A stretch of DNA of 64,000 nt from Lentimicrobiaceae bacterium (GCA_018661505.1 JABJIE010000080.1:1-64000), one strand, 5' to 3'; positions 42,558 to 50,713 are shown, counted from the stretch's first letter. The notes: generated by a model not told the origin, from the letters alone. Numbers and translations are program-made.

Positions 42558-43471
42558 TGTCGCTAAAAACCCAACATATTATGAAACATGCGCCTATTTC
42601 AAGACTGCTTAGGCTTTTATTGATTTCATTTTTTGTAGCAAACATATTGTCATGTTACAATTACAAACACAATAAGGTATTAATTATTGGAATTGATGGT
42701 TGTAAACCTGACGCTCTCCTAAAGGCAAAAACACCAAACATTGATAAATTGTGGAAGAATGGTTCCTATTCATTTTCAGCTACTACAGATGAACTAACGA
42801 TTAGCGGTCCGTGTTGGACAAGTATGCTAACAGGTGTATGGCACGATAAACACAAAGTTATAACAAATAAATATCTAGGCCCCAATATTAAGCAGTATCC
42901 ACACTTATTCAAAAGAGTAAAGCAGTTCAACCCAGATTTGAAAACATACTCAATAGTAAATTGGGAGCCAGTAAATAACATCCTTAATAGGGGAGATGCT
43001 GATTTTGTCCAAACTTTTGAAACTGATGAAGAAGTTGTTAAAAAGACGGTGGATGTTATTAAAAGTGATAATCCCGATATTATATTCGTACAGCTAGATG
43101 AAGTAGACATTGCAGGTCATACTCATTCATTTGACACTATAAGTAATGAATACCTTAAGGCCATTAGTGATGTTGATGAAATGGTAGGGCAAATAGTTAA
43201 TGCTATGAAGAGCCGTGCTAGCTATGAAAAAGAAAATTGGTTGATCATTTTAAGTACCGATCATGGTGGTAGTGGTAATAATCATGGAGAAAATATAAAA
43301 GAACATAAAACCATATTTTATATAGTCTCTGGAAAGCGAGCTAACCAGGGATTGATAAAACAAGATGTATATGTTACGGATGTATCTATAACCGCATTGC
43401 ATCACATGGGTATTCCAATAATGGCGGAATGGGATATAGATGGCAGAGTAATTGGTTTAGACCTATATTAA
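42557..43471 (+). CDS. type I phosphodiesterase/nucleotide pyrophosphatase-family lipoprotein
   Basis: A 304-residue alkaline-phosphatase-superfamily enzyme. Metal and active-site blocks are LIIGIDGCKPDALLKAKTPN, the nucleophile region SGPCWTSMLTGVWHDKH, DEVDIAGHTHS and STDHGGSGNNHG, all in the right order for an NPP-type phosphodiesterase. A hydrophobic segment and lipobox ANILSC follow a second Met at 42581, which may be the true start; the ATG at 42557 overlaps the upstream stop. It is probably exported and membrane-anchored. The substrate is unknown. Confidence 0.82.
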   Translation: MSLKTQHIMKHAPISRLLRLLLISFFVANILSCYNYKHNKVLIIGIDGCKPDALLKAKTPNIDKLWKNGSYSFSATTDELTISGPCWTSMLTGVWHDKHKVITNKYLGPNIKQYPHLFKRVKQFNPDLKTYSIVNWEPVNNILNRGDADFVQTFETDEEVVKKTVDVIKSDNPDIIFVQLDEVDIAGHTHSFDTISNEYLKAISDVDEMVGQIVNAMKSRASYEKENWLIILSTDHGGSGNNHGENIKEHKTIFYIVSGKRANQGLIKQDVYVTDVSITALHHMGIPIMAEWDIDGRVIGLDLY

Positions 43472-43608
43472 ACTAGTATTAAAAATTTCTGTTGTATTTA
43501 TTTATTATAAGTCAAAATACATTAAAAAAGGAGCAAGAATATTCCCATAATAAATTAAAAGGAATATGTTCTCACACCTGATCTAATTATCCAAAAGTTA
43601 ATCAAAGC

Positions 43609-44178
43609 TTATTTTAATACAAGATTTATATCCAAGGTGAAGTCATTATAGATTGCTTTGTCTCCAAGATTATCAAAAAATGAATTAGAGCCGTATCTGA
43701 TACCAAACTTAGTTCTATCTATTTTTAGAGTAGATAAGTAATCAGTGTCTTTCTTGATTATTTCAAATGATATAGTTTCTGTTATCCCCTTGATGGTTAA
43801 TTCACCTGTGATAGAAGCCTTCCCATCAACAAATTTTGAACCCTTTGTAATAACAAATTCGGCAGTTGGATACTTTTCAACTCCAAAAAAGTCATCATCT
43901 TTCAAGTGGGCCACAAGCTTTTGGCTATAATCTTCATTTTCGATATCCGTATTCGTTATGGAATTCATATTAATAACAACCTTTCCTCCAGATACCATAT
44001 CCTTTTTTACATCAAGAAAACCACTCTCTATGCTTATGGTTCCCATATGTTTGCCAGTAATCTTTTCACCGGTCCATTCTATTGTGGATTTTTCTGTATT
44101 AATATCTAATTTTTTGGCAAATAAAACATTGCCGGAAAATAAAATAATTGTTGCTAACGCAAGTTTAATTGATTTCAT
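43609..44178 (-). CDS. YceI family protein
   Basis: A 189-residue periplasmic protein with a signal peptide (IKLALATIILFSGNVLFA). The YceI barrel follows: LDINTEKSTIEWTGEKITGKHMG is split by KHMGTISIESGFLDV, then TAEFVITKG, and the end FTLDINLVL. YceI proteins bind isoprenoid-like ligands in a lipocalin-like pocket and are often induced by stress. It lies 60 bp downstream of the MarR gene on the same strand, so the regulator probably controls it. Confidence 0.9.
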   Translation of the reverse strand: MKSIKLALATIILFSGNVLFAKKLDINTEKSTIEWTGEKITGKHMGTISIESGFLDVKKDMVSGGKVVINMNSITNTDIENEDYSQKLVAHLKDDDFFGVEKYPTAEFVITKGSKFVDGKASITGELTIKGITETISFEIIKKDTDYLSTLKIDRTKFGIRYGSNSFFDNLGDKAIYNDFTLDINLVLK

Positions 44179-44238
44179 ATTTAATAAGTGTTAATGATTA
44201 TTTGTGATTAATTTTATATTCTTAAAATTATATTTGTT

Positions 44239-44670
44239 TTAATTTCTTATTTTTTTTAAAAGCTCTCTTAGCTTAGAAGCTTCATCATCGGAAATTTTAT
44301 TCTTGAAGAAATTCCCCAATGACTCCTTGGCAGCAATATTTGCCTTTTTAAATAGTATTTCACCATCTTTTGTTAGGGATATGTCAACCTTTCTTCGATT
44401 CATGGGACAGGTTTTTCTATTTACACAACCTTTTTTTACTAATCTATCCAATAACCGAGTTACATCTGGACTGGATACTAATATTCCTTTTTTAACGGAT
44501 GAAGCAGAAACAGGGTTTGGATGACTATCCATTAGTATGTGCAAAGCGTTTAGTTGGGCATGAGTTAACCCTAGTGGTTTTAGTGCATCTTTAACATTTA
44601 TCTCAATCCAACCGGCAGTCTTTAATAAATTGAAGTATGCCAATGCATGAATGCTTTCAGAATCTTCCAT
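44239..44670 (-). CDS. MarR-family transcriptional regulator
   Basis: A 143-residue winged-helix repressor. The start is the ATG at 44670 (MEDSESIHALAYFNLLKTAG); a longer frame with TTG at 44706 is rejected because a promoter and a direct repeat occupy that DNA. The DNA-recognition helix region is PVSASSVKKGILVSSPDVTR and the wing is MNRRKVDISLTKDGEIL. The wing is preceded by a Cys (RKTCPMNRR), which could serve as a redox switch, although this is only a suggestion. A direct repeat of GTTATAAAC lies at its transcription start, suggesting autoregulation. Confidence 0.88.
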   Translation of the reverse strand: MEDSESIHALAYFNLLKTAGWIEINVKDALKPLGLTHAQLNALHILMDSHPNPVSASSVKKGILVSSPDVTRLLDRLVKKGCVNRKTCPMNRRKVDISLTKDGEILFKKANIAAKESLGNFFKNKISDDEASKLRELLKKIRN

Positions 44671-44695
44671 ATTATTCAGATTAAACGTTATATTA

Positions 44696-44720
44696 GTTAT
44701 AAACAACTTTTGTTATAAAC
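44696..44720. repeat. direct repeat GTTATAAAC, likely MarR operator
   Basis: Two copies of GTTATAAAC at 44696-44704 and 44712-44720, 16 bp apart, lie at and just downstream of the predicted MarR transcription start near 44716. MarR proteins usually bind palindromes, and TTATAA inside each copy is self-complementary. Confidence 0.5.
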
Positions 44721-44722
44721 GT

Positions 44723-44754
44723 CAAATATATAATTAATTCATTTTACGAATCAA
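44723..44754 (-). promoter_or_regulatory. promoter of the MarR-YceI unit
   Basis: On the minus strand TTG (44754-44752), a 21-bp spacer and TATATTTG (44730-44723), 53 bp before the MarR ATG. Confidence 0.65.
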
Positions 44755-45022
44755 TTAATGGTGTTTTTTTTTAAAAAAACTAAACTTATTTATTGATTAA
44801 AAATTAATGTTGTACATTGTTTCGACGTTAGTCAAGCCACTCCTCAATGGACACTACCTAAACCCAACTTCACAAACTGTGACCCTAATTAACATTTATA
44901 GCAGAGCAAACTAAATATAATCTATTCAGTCTCCTTTACTTCGTATTGATAACTTCACATGTATTACTTAATCTTTAATCAATTATTTTTACCTTCACAA
45001 TCTCAAATAAATATTATCAAGT

Positions 45023-46402
45023 ATCAAAAGGTATTTAAACCAATCCATATTAATATTACTCATATTTACTTCATGTGTTCCTACCATTGAAGAAAATAGA
45101 AACAAGCATAAATCAAATATTGGTTCTGATGTAATTATCATCTCTCGAGATACATATAAAGACCAACTCTATGGTTTTTGGCTTGGGCAATCTATTGCCA
45201 ACTGGACAGGGCTTGTAACGGAGATGGATAAAATTGGCAATATAGGAGAGATTAAAACTGGTGATTTTTATGTAAGAAATGACTGGGGGAAACCAGATGA
45301 ACCTAATATCTGGTCAGATACTATACCTAGTGAGTTATCACACAATATCGACTTTGTTTTTAAGGATACTAACGAGATATGGGGTTCCGATGATGATACT
45401 GATATTGAATATATCTATCAGTATCTTATGTATAATCAAAATACTGCAATTTTAACAGCAAAACAGATAAGAGAAGGATGGTTAAATCACATAATTCTTG
45501 AGGAAGAAAACTATCTGTGGGTTTCCAATCAAAAAGCATTTGACCTAATGTTACAGGGGTATGAGCCTCCAGAAACTAGCGATACATTTTTGAATGAGCA
45601 TACTGAAATGATTGATGCTCAGCTTACAACGGAAATATTTGGCCTATTTGCTCCTGCTAGGCCCGATGTTGCAATAAGGCTAGCTCACCTTCCAATAAGA
45701 ACAACAGCTAATCTTGAGGCAGCTAAAATTGCCGAGTTTTATGTTATTATGTATTCTCTTGCATCAATTACAGATACTCTTGCATCAATGGAAAGCAGGA
45801 TTCAATGTATGGCTGAGAATGCAAGAATGTTTCTTCCCAATAATTCTTATCCAGCTCATATGTACGACTACGTTAAGGAAAAGTTTAATTCTGGAATTAC
45901 CTGGGAGCAAGCCCGAGACTCAATATATTATAGGTATCAAGTATCTGGAAAAGATGGATATGATATTACATCACGAGAACTATACTGCAATGGTTGTTTT
46001 GCAGCAGGTATTAATTTCGCAGCCAGCCTAATAAGTCTTTTTTATGGAAAAGGAAATATCTCTGAGACAATAAAAATTGGCACTTTGGTTGGTTGGGACT
46101 CAGATAACCCAACAGCTACTTGGGGAGGTCTTCTTGGCTTTATGATGGGTAAAAAAGAAATCGAAAAAACCTTCAAAAGAAAATTCTCCAATAGGTTTAA
46201 TATTCATAGAACAAGAAAGAATTTTCCAAATAATGGAATAGATACTTTTGAAAATATGGCAGATATGGGCATTAAAATTACTGATAACGTAATCTTAAAT
46301 GAGATGAATGGAAAAATATCTGAAAAGGATAATAGTTGGTTAATACCAGTAAATGCATCTGATAAGTGCACTAGTATTAACATAAATAAAGTAGGGAAGT
46401 AG
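45023..46402 (+). CDS. ADP-ribosylglycohydrolase-family lipoprotein, ATG start apparently lost
   Basis: The conventional ATG at 45224 would cut off the conserved N-terminus. Upstream, in frame back to a stop at 45008, the DNA encodes a lipoprotein leader (ATC)KRYLNQSILILLIFTSC and then TYKDQLYGFWLGQSIANWTG, which is the ADP-ribosylglycohydrolase opening. No ATG, GTG or TTG lies in this stretch; ATC at 45023 stands where ATG is expected. Metal-binding motifs are intact: GSDDDTDIEY and VGWDSDNPTATWGG. Such enzymes remove ADP-ribose from proteins or hydrolyse related glycosides. The gene is a one-base start loss, a rare-start gene or a base error. Confidence 0.82.
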   Translation: MKRYLNQSILILLIFTSCVPTIEENRNKHKSNIGSDVIIISRDTYKDQLYGFWLGQSIANWTGLVTEMDKIGNIGEIKTGDFYVRNDWGKPDEPNIWSDTIPSELSHNIDFVFKDTNEIWGSDDDTDIEYIYQYLMYNQNTAILTAKQIREGWLNHIILEEENYLWVSNQKAFDLMLQGYEPPETSDTFLNEHTEMIDAQLTTEIFGLFAPARPDVAIRLAHLPIRTTANLEAAKIAEFYVIMYSLASITDTLASMESRIQCMAENARMFLPNNSYPAHMYDYVKEKFNSGITWEQARDSIYYRYQVSGKDGYDITSRELYCNGCFAAGINFAASLISLFYGKGNISETIKIGTLVGWDSDNPTATWGGLLGFMMGKKEIEKTFKRKFSNRFNIHRTRKNFPNNGIDTFENMADMGIKITDNVILNEMNGKISEKDNSWLIPVNASDKCTSININKVGK

Positions 46403-46462
46403 TTATAAACTAAAAGTATAAATGATTAGTGTAAAATCACGATCAATATTTATAAGACACTT

Positions 46463-47812
46463 ATGAAAAGAAGACAATTCATTAAAAACACCATGTTGGC
46501 AATGCCTTCAATTACTCTTATGATGTCAGCATTAGCATGTAATGATGACGATATTATCAATACAGATAAAACTGTATTAGTTATAGGAGCTGGAGTCTCA
46601 GGGCTTGCCGCTGCAAAATATCTTAGCAGTAGGAATGTAACCGTTAATGTAATTGAAGCTCAATCCAAAGTAGGAGGTAGACTTAAAACTAACCGAAGCT
46701 TAGATATAGCTTTTGACGAAGGTGCTAGCTGGATCCATGGTCCCGATGGAAATCCAATTACCGAACTAATTAGTCCATCAGGAGTAAATACATTTCCAAC
46801 CAATGATAATAACGTGGAGGTATATGATATAAATGGGTCGGTATATGATGAAAATGTATTGGATACATCGGAAAATGCATATAATAACATACTAAATAGT
46901 CTTGCTGGAAGCATAGATAAGAGTTTTGAAGAAGTTTTTTATGACAATTATCCTCAGTATAAGAATAACAGGTTATGGTCTTATATGTTGTCAGCATTTC
47001 TTGAATTTGATACCGGTGGAGATATTTCTGAACTTTCGTCATTAGATTACTATGATGATGAAGAGTTTAGCGGCGATGATATTATCGTAACAAATGGATA
47101 TGATAGAATTGCGGATTATTTAGCTAAAGGCTTAAATATTGAGTTGAATAAGAAAGTGACTGGTATTGATTACTCTGCGTCTAAGGTTCTTGTTAGCACT
47201 ACTGATCAAGAGTTTAGTGCGGATTATGTCATAGTTACTGTTCCACTCGGGGTTCTAAAGAATAATGTGGTAAACTTTACCCCATCATTGTCAGGTAATA
47301 TCCAAAATTCCATAAATAATTTAAAAATGGGTTCAGTAAATAAGTTTCTATGCGTTTGGGATACTCCATTTTGGGATACTAATCTTCAATATATTGGATA
47401 TACACCTGAGACCATGGGAAAGTTCAATTATTTTTTGAATCTAAATAAATTTTCAGAATCTAATGCACTGATGACATTTGCTTTTGGAGATTACTCCAAA
47501 ACTACTGAGAACATGGCAGATAATGAGGTGATTGATGAAATTATGAATCATTTAAAATCAATTTATGGATCCGGAATTCCAGAGCCAACAAAATTTCTTA
47601 GAACTAAATGGGTATCGAATGAGTATACATTTGGCTCTTATTCATTTGCTACAAATGGAACTCGAACCTCAGACTTTTCAGTATTCGAAGAATCCATGAA
47701 TAATAAATTATTTTTTGCAGGTGAACATACTTCAAAGGATTATAGAGGTACAGTTCATGGTGCCTATAATAGTGGTTTTAGAGCAGCGGAACAAATTACA
47801 AACCTACTCTAG
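46463..47812 (+). CDS. flavin amine oxidase, Tat-type lipoprotein
   Basis: A 449-residue FAD enzyme. The N-terminus MKRRQFIKNTMLAMPSIT is a twin-Arg-like signal followed by lipobox SALAC (Cys26). The FAD-binding motif is VLVIGAGVSGLAAAKYLSSR, then GGRLKTNR and the flavin-site block GASWIHGPDG. The C-terminal FAGEHTSKDYRGTVHGAYNSG completes the monoamine-oxidase fold. It oxidises an amine to an imine or aldehyde, but the substrate is unknown. Tat export suggests that the flavin is loaded in the cytoplasm. It lies 60 bp downstream of the ADP-ribosylglycohydrolase gene, same direction. Confidence 0.88.
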   Translation: MKRRQFIKNTMLAMPSITLMMSALACNDDDIINTDKTVLVIGAGVSGLAAAKYLSSRNVTVNVIEAQSKVGGRLKTNRSLDIAFDEGASWIHGPDGNPITELISPSGVNTFPTNDNNVEVYDINGSVYDENVLDTSENAYNNILNSLAGSIDKSFEEVFYDNYPQYKNNRLWSYMLSAFLEFDTGGDISELSSLDYYDDEEFSGDDIIVTNGYDRIADYLAKGLNIELNKKVTGIDYSASKVLVSTTDQEFSADYVIVTVPLGVLKNNVVNFTPSLSGNIQNSINNLKMGSVNKFLCVWDTPFWDTNLQYIGYTPETMGKFNYFLNLNKFSESNALMTFAFGDYSKTTENMADNEVIDEIMNHLKSIYGSGIPEPTKFLRTKWVSNEYTFGSYSFATNGTRTSDFSVFEESMNNKLFFAGEHTSKDYRGTVHGAYNSGFRAAEQITNLL

Positions 47813-48015
47813 AAATTATCTTATAACCCCGGATAGTAGCTATTGTTTGTTCCAAAATTGAAATAATTATATGCCTTTTAACTATTTTTTGTATTATTGA
47901 AAGTAAATTAATAAAGTAGATGTGCCTAATTAATAGAAACAACTGAATTTATTTTTATATATCACTACTTGTAATCAAACAACAATTTCCTAACCCTAAG
48001 ACATTATTTAACTTG

Positions 48016-48087
48016 CTATTTTTTGTGGAATACAGAGACCTCATTATAAAACGTCGCGATATACAAAAAGCGTTATGAATAGGAAAA
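48016..48087 (+). repeat. duplicated leader DNA, copy A
   Basis: About 72 bp shared with 48751-48820. Common blocks in order are CTATT-TTTTGTGGA, CAGA-ACC, ACGTCGCGATAT, AAAAGCGTTATGA and AGGAAAA. A -7-like TAT...TTTTG lies at its left end. Copy A precedes the 48.1-kb lipoprotein gene. Confidence 0.8.
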
Positions 48088-48107
48088 CAAAATTAAACAA
48101 CAAAAAG

Positions 48108-48671
48108 ATGAAAATATTTAACTTATTAGTAATACTAACCATAACTTTATTTGTTTCAAGTTGCTCCAAAAACAGCTTAAACGAGGAAGAAGTCCAAGAC
48201 TTTGATAATGTTATCAAAGAATATCAAGATAATTTAGTCAGTAATGATTCTATTGATGTAAGAATGGCTAAATACGAAAGTATATTATCAGAAGACCCTA
48301 TATTATTAGTAAATTTCAAAAATTTTAGTGATGCCCCAACAGAAGTGGGGTATGTGCCACAGCCGCAAATACTTAGGGGGAAAACAGATATTTTAAATTT
48401 CCAAAAGGAAGCTTATGAAACAACTACATGGACGGCTCTATGGTATGAAATAGTTGACAGTAATATTGGAGATAATGAAGGTTATGCTGTGGTTAAAGGA
48501 ACGCACATAGTTTTTAAAGCGGGTGAAGAGGATCCCGTTTATGTTCAGGCTCTAGAAATGTTTGGATTAGTTAAAGAAAATAATGAATGGAAATTAGGTA
48601 CAGTTTCATTCATAGATTATTTATGGACCGAACCTAAAGATGGGGTAAGTACGGTTATAAAACTTCCTTAA
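48108..48671 (+). CDS. NTF2-like lipoprotein
   Basis: A 187-residue lipoprotein starting MKIFNLLVILTITLFVSSC (lipobox Cys19). The mature part ends with VKGTHIVFKAGEEDPVYVQ and FGLVKENNEWKLGTVSFIDY, an NTF2/SnoaL-like pattern. The first 33 residues, including LNEEEVQDF after the lipobox, match the 48.8-kb lipoprotein, and both genes share upstream DNA. An in-frame ATG at 48075 is rejected: the aligned ATG in the other copy (48808) is out of frame with its gene, so the leader is untranslated. Confidence 0.72.
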   Translation: MKIFNLLVILTITLFVSSCSKNSLNEEEVQDFDNVIKEYQDNLVSNDSIDVRMAKYESILSEDPILLVNFKNFSDAPTEVGYVPQPQILRGKTDILNFQKEAYETTTWTALWYEIVDSNIGDNEGYAVVKGTHIVFKAGEEDPVYVQALEMFGLVKENNEWKLGTVSFIDYLWTEPKDGVSTVIKLP

Positions 48672-48750
48672 GTTTAAATAAAAATAAATCCACCTATATG
48701 CATTGGTACATTAATGACCTCCAAATTAGAAGATATTAAATCATCGCTAA

Positions 48751-48820
48751 CTATTTTGTGGAGTGCAGAAACCACAATAAAAAACGTCGCGATATCCGAA
48801 AAGCGTTATGACTAGGAAAA
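48751..48820 (+). repeat. duplicated leader DNA, copy B
   Basis: Partner of 48016-48087; precedes the 48.8-kb lipoprotein gene. ACGTCGCGATAT lies at 48784-48795 and AAAAGCGTTATGA at 48799-48811. Confidence 0.8.
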
Positions 48821-48841
48821 GAATATTTAATACCAAAAAAA

Positions 48842-49948
48842 ATGAAAAGAATTCACTTGTTAGTAATTGTAACTTTAACTTTATTTGTTGCGAGTTGCAC
48901 AAACAAAAGTTTAAATGAGAAAGAAGTAAAAGACTTCGTTAATGTTCACTTTGCAGAGAGAGTGAACGGAGCAGAAGCCGTAGAACCATTTATTAATGAT
49001 TTTAACGACTCAATATATGTGATGTTTGCAAATTATCCTCCTCGATATTGGGACCCTAAAAGTATTGATAGCACAAGCTTTGTGGAAGATTCGGCTGTAT
49101 CAGAAGTTTATTCGGTTGATATTTATGGTAATAATGCCAGTGTTTTTGGTAAGGCATCAATGTATTTAGATGGAGTTGAAATAGATGACTTTCAGTTTCA
49201 TGCAATTATTTCAAAAATGAAGGATAAACTTTACTGGAAAAGATTTTACTGGGTTAACTCTAATTCAATGGCAGATAATTATATGTATCCATCTACATCA
49301 TCTGGCGATGATTCAGAAGGCTACTGGAAAATGCGTGATGCAATGCTAAATATGCGAATTAATGAGGGGGTTAGATTATCCGATTCTCTAGTTGCTGCTG
49401 ATCCTAATTGGGCATCAGCACATCTTGGTCAGTTACACGCTTTTATAGTAAATGAGAATGAAGATGGCTTAAATAATACTTTGAAAGTTATTGATAGTAA
49501 ACTTGATGGTGCATCAACAGCAGAAAAACTCACAATATCTGCATATAACCCTTCTCTTACTAAGCAAGAAAGGCAAAATATACTCTCAAAGGCTCTTGCC
49601 TATGCAAATGATGATATGATGTTAATGTTTTGGTATGGATTTACCATTTCAGATTCTGATACTCAGATTGAATTTTATAATAAGGCTCTTAAAAGATATC
49701 CTATCAGTGGACCAATAAATAACATTATGGGATATGCTTATATGAATAATGGTGACATGGATTTAGCAGGAAAACATTTTGCAATCTATTTAGCTTTTCA
49801 TAGTGATGAACCAAATGCTTATGATTCAATGGGCGATTACCTTGCAAAATTAGGTGACAAAGATGGTGCGAAAAACATGTACCTCATGGCAGCTAAAATG
49901 GATTCAGAGTTTGCAAAGATGTCCACAGCTAAAGCTGAAGCTCTTTAA
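48842..49948 (+). CDS. lipoprotein with NTF2-like and TPR regions
   Basis: A 368-residue lipoprotein (MKRIHLLVIVTLTLFVASC, lipobox Cys19, then LNEKEVKDFVNVHF). Residues about 85-145 have NTF2-like features (VDIYGNNASVFGKASMYLDG and KLYWKRFYWV). Residues about 165-365 are helical repeats. The last two look like TPR units: GYAYMNNGDMDLAGKHFAIY and SMGDYLAKLGDKDGAKNMYL. The shared N-terminus and upstream DNA with the 48.1-kb gene show that a regulatory and export cassette was duplicated onto a different body. Function unknown. Confidence 0.72.
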   Translation: MKRIHLLVIVTLTLFVASCTNKSLNEKEVKDFVNVHFAERVNGAEAVEPFINDFNDSIYVMFANYPPRYWDPKSIDSTSFVEDSAVSEVYSVDIYGNNASVFGKASMYLDGVEIDDFQFHAIISKMKDKLYWKRFYWVNSNSMADNYMYPSTSSGDDSEGYWKMRDAMLNMRINEGVRLSDSLVAADPNWASAHLGQLHAFIVNENEDGLNNTLKVIDSKLDGASTAEKLTISAYNPSLTKQERQNILSKALAYANDDMMLMFWYGFTISDSDTQIEFYNKALKRYPISGPINNIMGYAYMNNGDMDLAGKHFAIYLAFHSDEPNAYDSMGDYLAKLGDKDGAKNMYLMAAKMDSEFAKMSTAKAEAL

Positions 49949-49998
49949 ATCATTTATAGTTTTTACTAAACTTTATACCTAGGCCGTATATGTTTACA

Positions 49999-50042
49999 AA
50001 CCCTACTAATCCTTCTCATAGAAGTGTTAGTAGGGTTTTTTG
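49999..50042 (+). terminator. terminator of the NTF2/TPR lipoprotein gene
   Basis: AACCCTACTAA pairs with TTAGTAGGGTT around a 17-base loop, followed by a T-run. Confidence 0.85.
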
Positions 50043-50107
50043 TTGTAGTATAGTGACTTGTCAAATTGTTTAGAGGTTCTTCCTAATAAACTTTTTATAT
50101 TTTTACA

Positions 50108-50136
50108 TTGGATATGCTAAATTTTTACATATTTTG
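50108..50136 (+). promoter_or_regulatory. candidate promoter of the DUF1622 gene
   Basis: TTG (50108-50110), 19 bp, then TATTTTG (50130-50136), one base shorter than TAnnTTTG; the ATG is 22 bp downstream. Confidence 0.45.
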
Positions 50137-50158
50137 CATGCCTAACTGAGAATGATTT

Positions 50159-50503
50159 ATGGAGAATATCAAAGTTTACATTGAATATGTATCAAATGTA
50201 GTTGAAGCAGTTGGTGTAATAACAATATTTATAGGTATTATTTATTCACTAATTAGGTATTTAATATCCTTGAATAAGCATGATTCAAACACCTTCATTA
50301 ATCTACGACATAACATTGGGAAATCGATTTTATTAGGATTGGAAATATTAATTGCTGCTGATATTATGGGAACCGTTGTAACCGATCCTACATTAGACTC
50401 AGTATTTGTATTGGGGATCATAGTCATAATTAGAACAGTGCTTAGTTTATCCCTTCAGGTTGAGTTGGATGGTAAATTTCCATGGCAAAGAAGTTCCAAA
50501 TAG
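50159..50503 (+). CDS. DUF1622 membrane protein
   Basis: A 114-residue protein with three hydrophobic helices. Family signs are the first helix VEAVGVITIFIGIIYSLIRY, then LRHNIGKSILLGLEILIAAD in the middle and IIRTVLSLSLQVELDGKFPW near the end. DUF1622 proteins are small inner-membrane proteins of unknown function. It lies alone between the NTF2/TPR lipoprotein and the arylsulfatase. Confidence 0.88.
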   Translation: MENIKVYIEYVSNVVEAVGVITIFIGIIYSLIRYLISLNKHDSNTFINLRHNIGKSILLGLEILIAADIMGTVVTDPTLDSVFVLGIIVIIRTVLSLSLQVELDGKFPWQRSSK

Positions 50504-50576
50504 TTGAAATTTATTTGACAATTGTATTTGCTAATTTTTATTTCCCTAAGTTATCCGGAGAATGATTAAATAAAGC

Positions 50577-50609
50577 GTATGTATAGGGTTGTATAACCAC
50601 TATACGTAT
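50577..50609 (+). repeat. imperfect hairpin upstream of the sulfatase gene
   Basis: A 33-base inverted repeat with stem GTATGTATAGGGTT against AACCACTATACGTAT, a GTAT loop, one bulged A and two G-T pairs. It has no T-run after it, so it is unlikely to be a terminator. It lies 73 bp after DUF1622 and about 105 bp before the sulfatase ATG. Confidence 0.5.
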
Positions 50610-50642
50610 ATTACATGTATATAAATCTTTTAAAATTTAAAA

Positions 50643-50666
50643 CAGTGATATTCTTGAATATCACTG
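50643..50666. promoter_or_regulatory. perfect 24-bp palindrome, likely operator of the sulfatase gene
   Basis: Each half is CAGTGATATTC (11 bp) around a TT centre with no mismatch. It lies 15 bp upstream of the -7 box TACATTTG, where it would cover the -33 region, a classical position for a repressor or dimeric regulator. No regulator gene is adjacent. Confidence 0.65.
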
Positions 50667-50681
50667 GTAATTGTAAAATTT

Positions 50682-50689
50682 TACATTTG
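50682..50689 (+). promoter_or_regulatory. -7 box of the sulfatase gene
   Basis: TACATTTG fits TAnnTTTG, 24 bp before the ATG at 50714. A TTG at 50654-50656 lies in the palindrome with a 25-bp spacer, a little long. Confidence 0.55.
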
Positions 50690-50713
50690 CATTATCTATT
50701 AAGTAATTAAGTT

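Noticed and set aside
44671-44706. Upstream TTG start for the MarR gene
   Set aside because: The extension is AT-rich, lacks a ribosome site and covers one copy of the GTTATAAAC repeat; ATG at 44670 fits the family start.
48050-48078. Integron attC-like site (AACG...AGCGTTATGA)
   Set aside because: No matching inverted partner, no integrase and no cassette array; the element is a duplicated promoter leader.
48075-48107. Upstream ATG for the 48.1-kb lipoprotein
   Set aside because: In the duplicate leader the aligned ATG (48808) is out of frame with its gene; the signal peptide starts properly at 48108.
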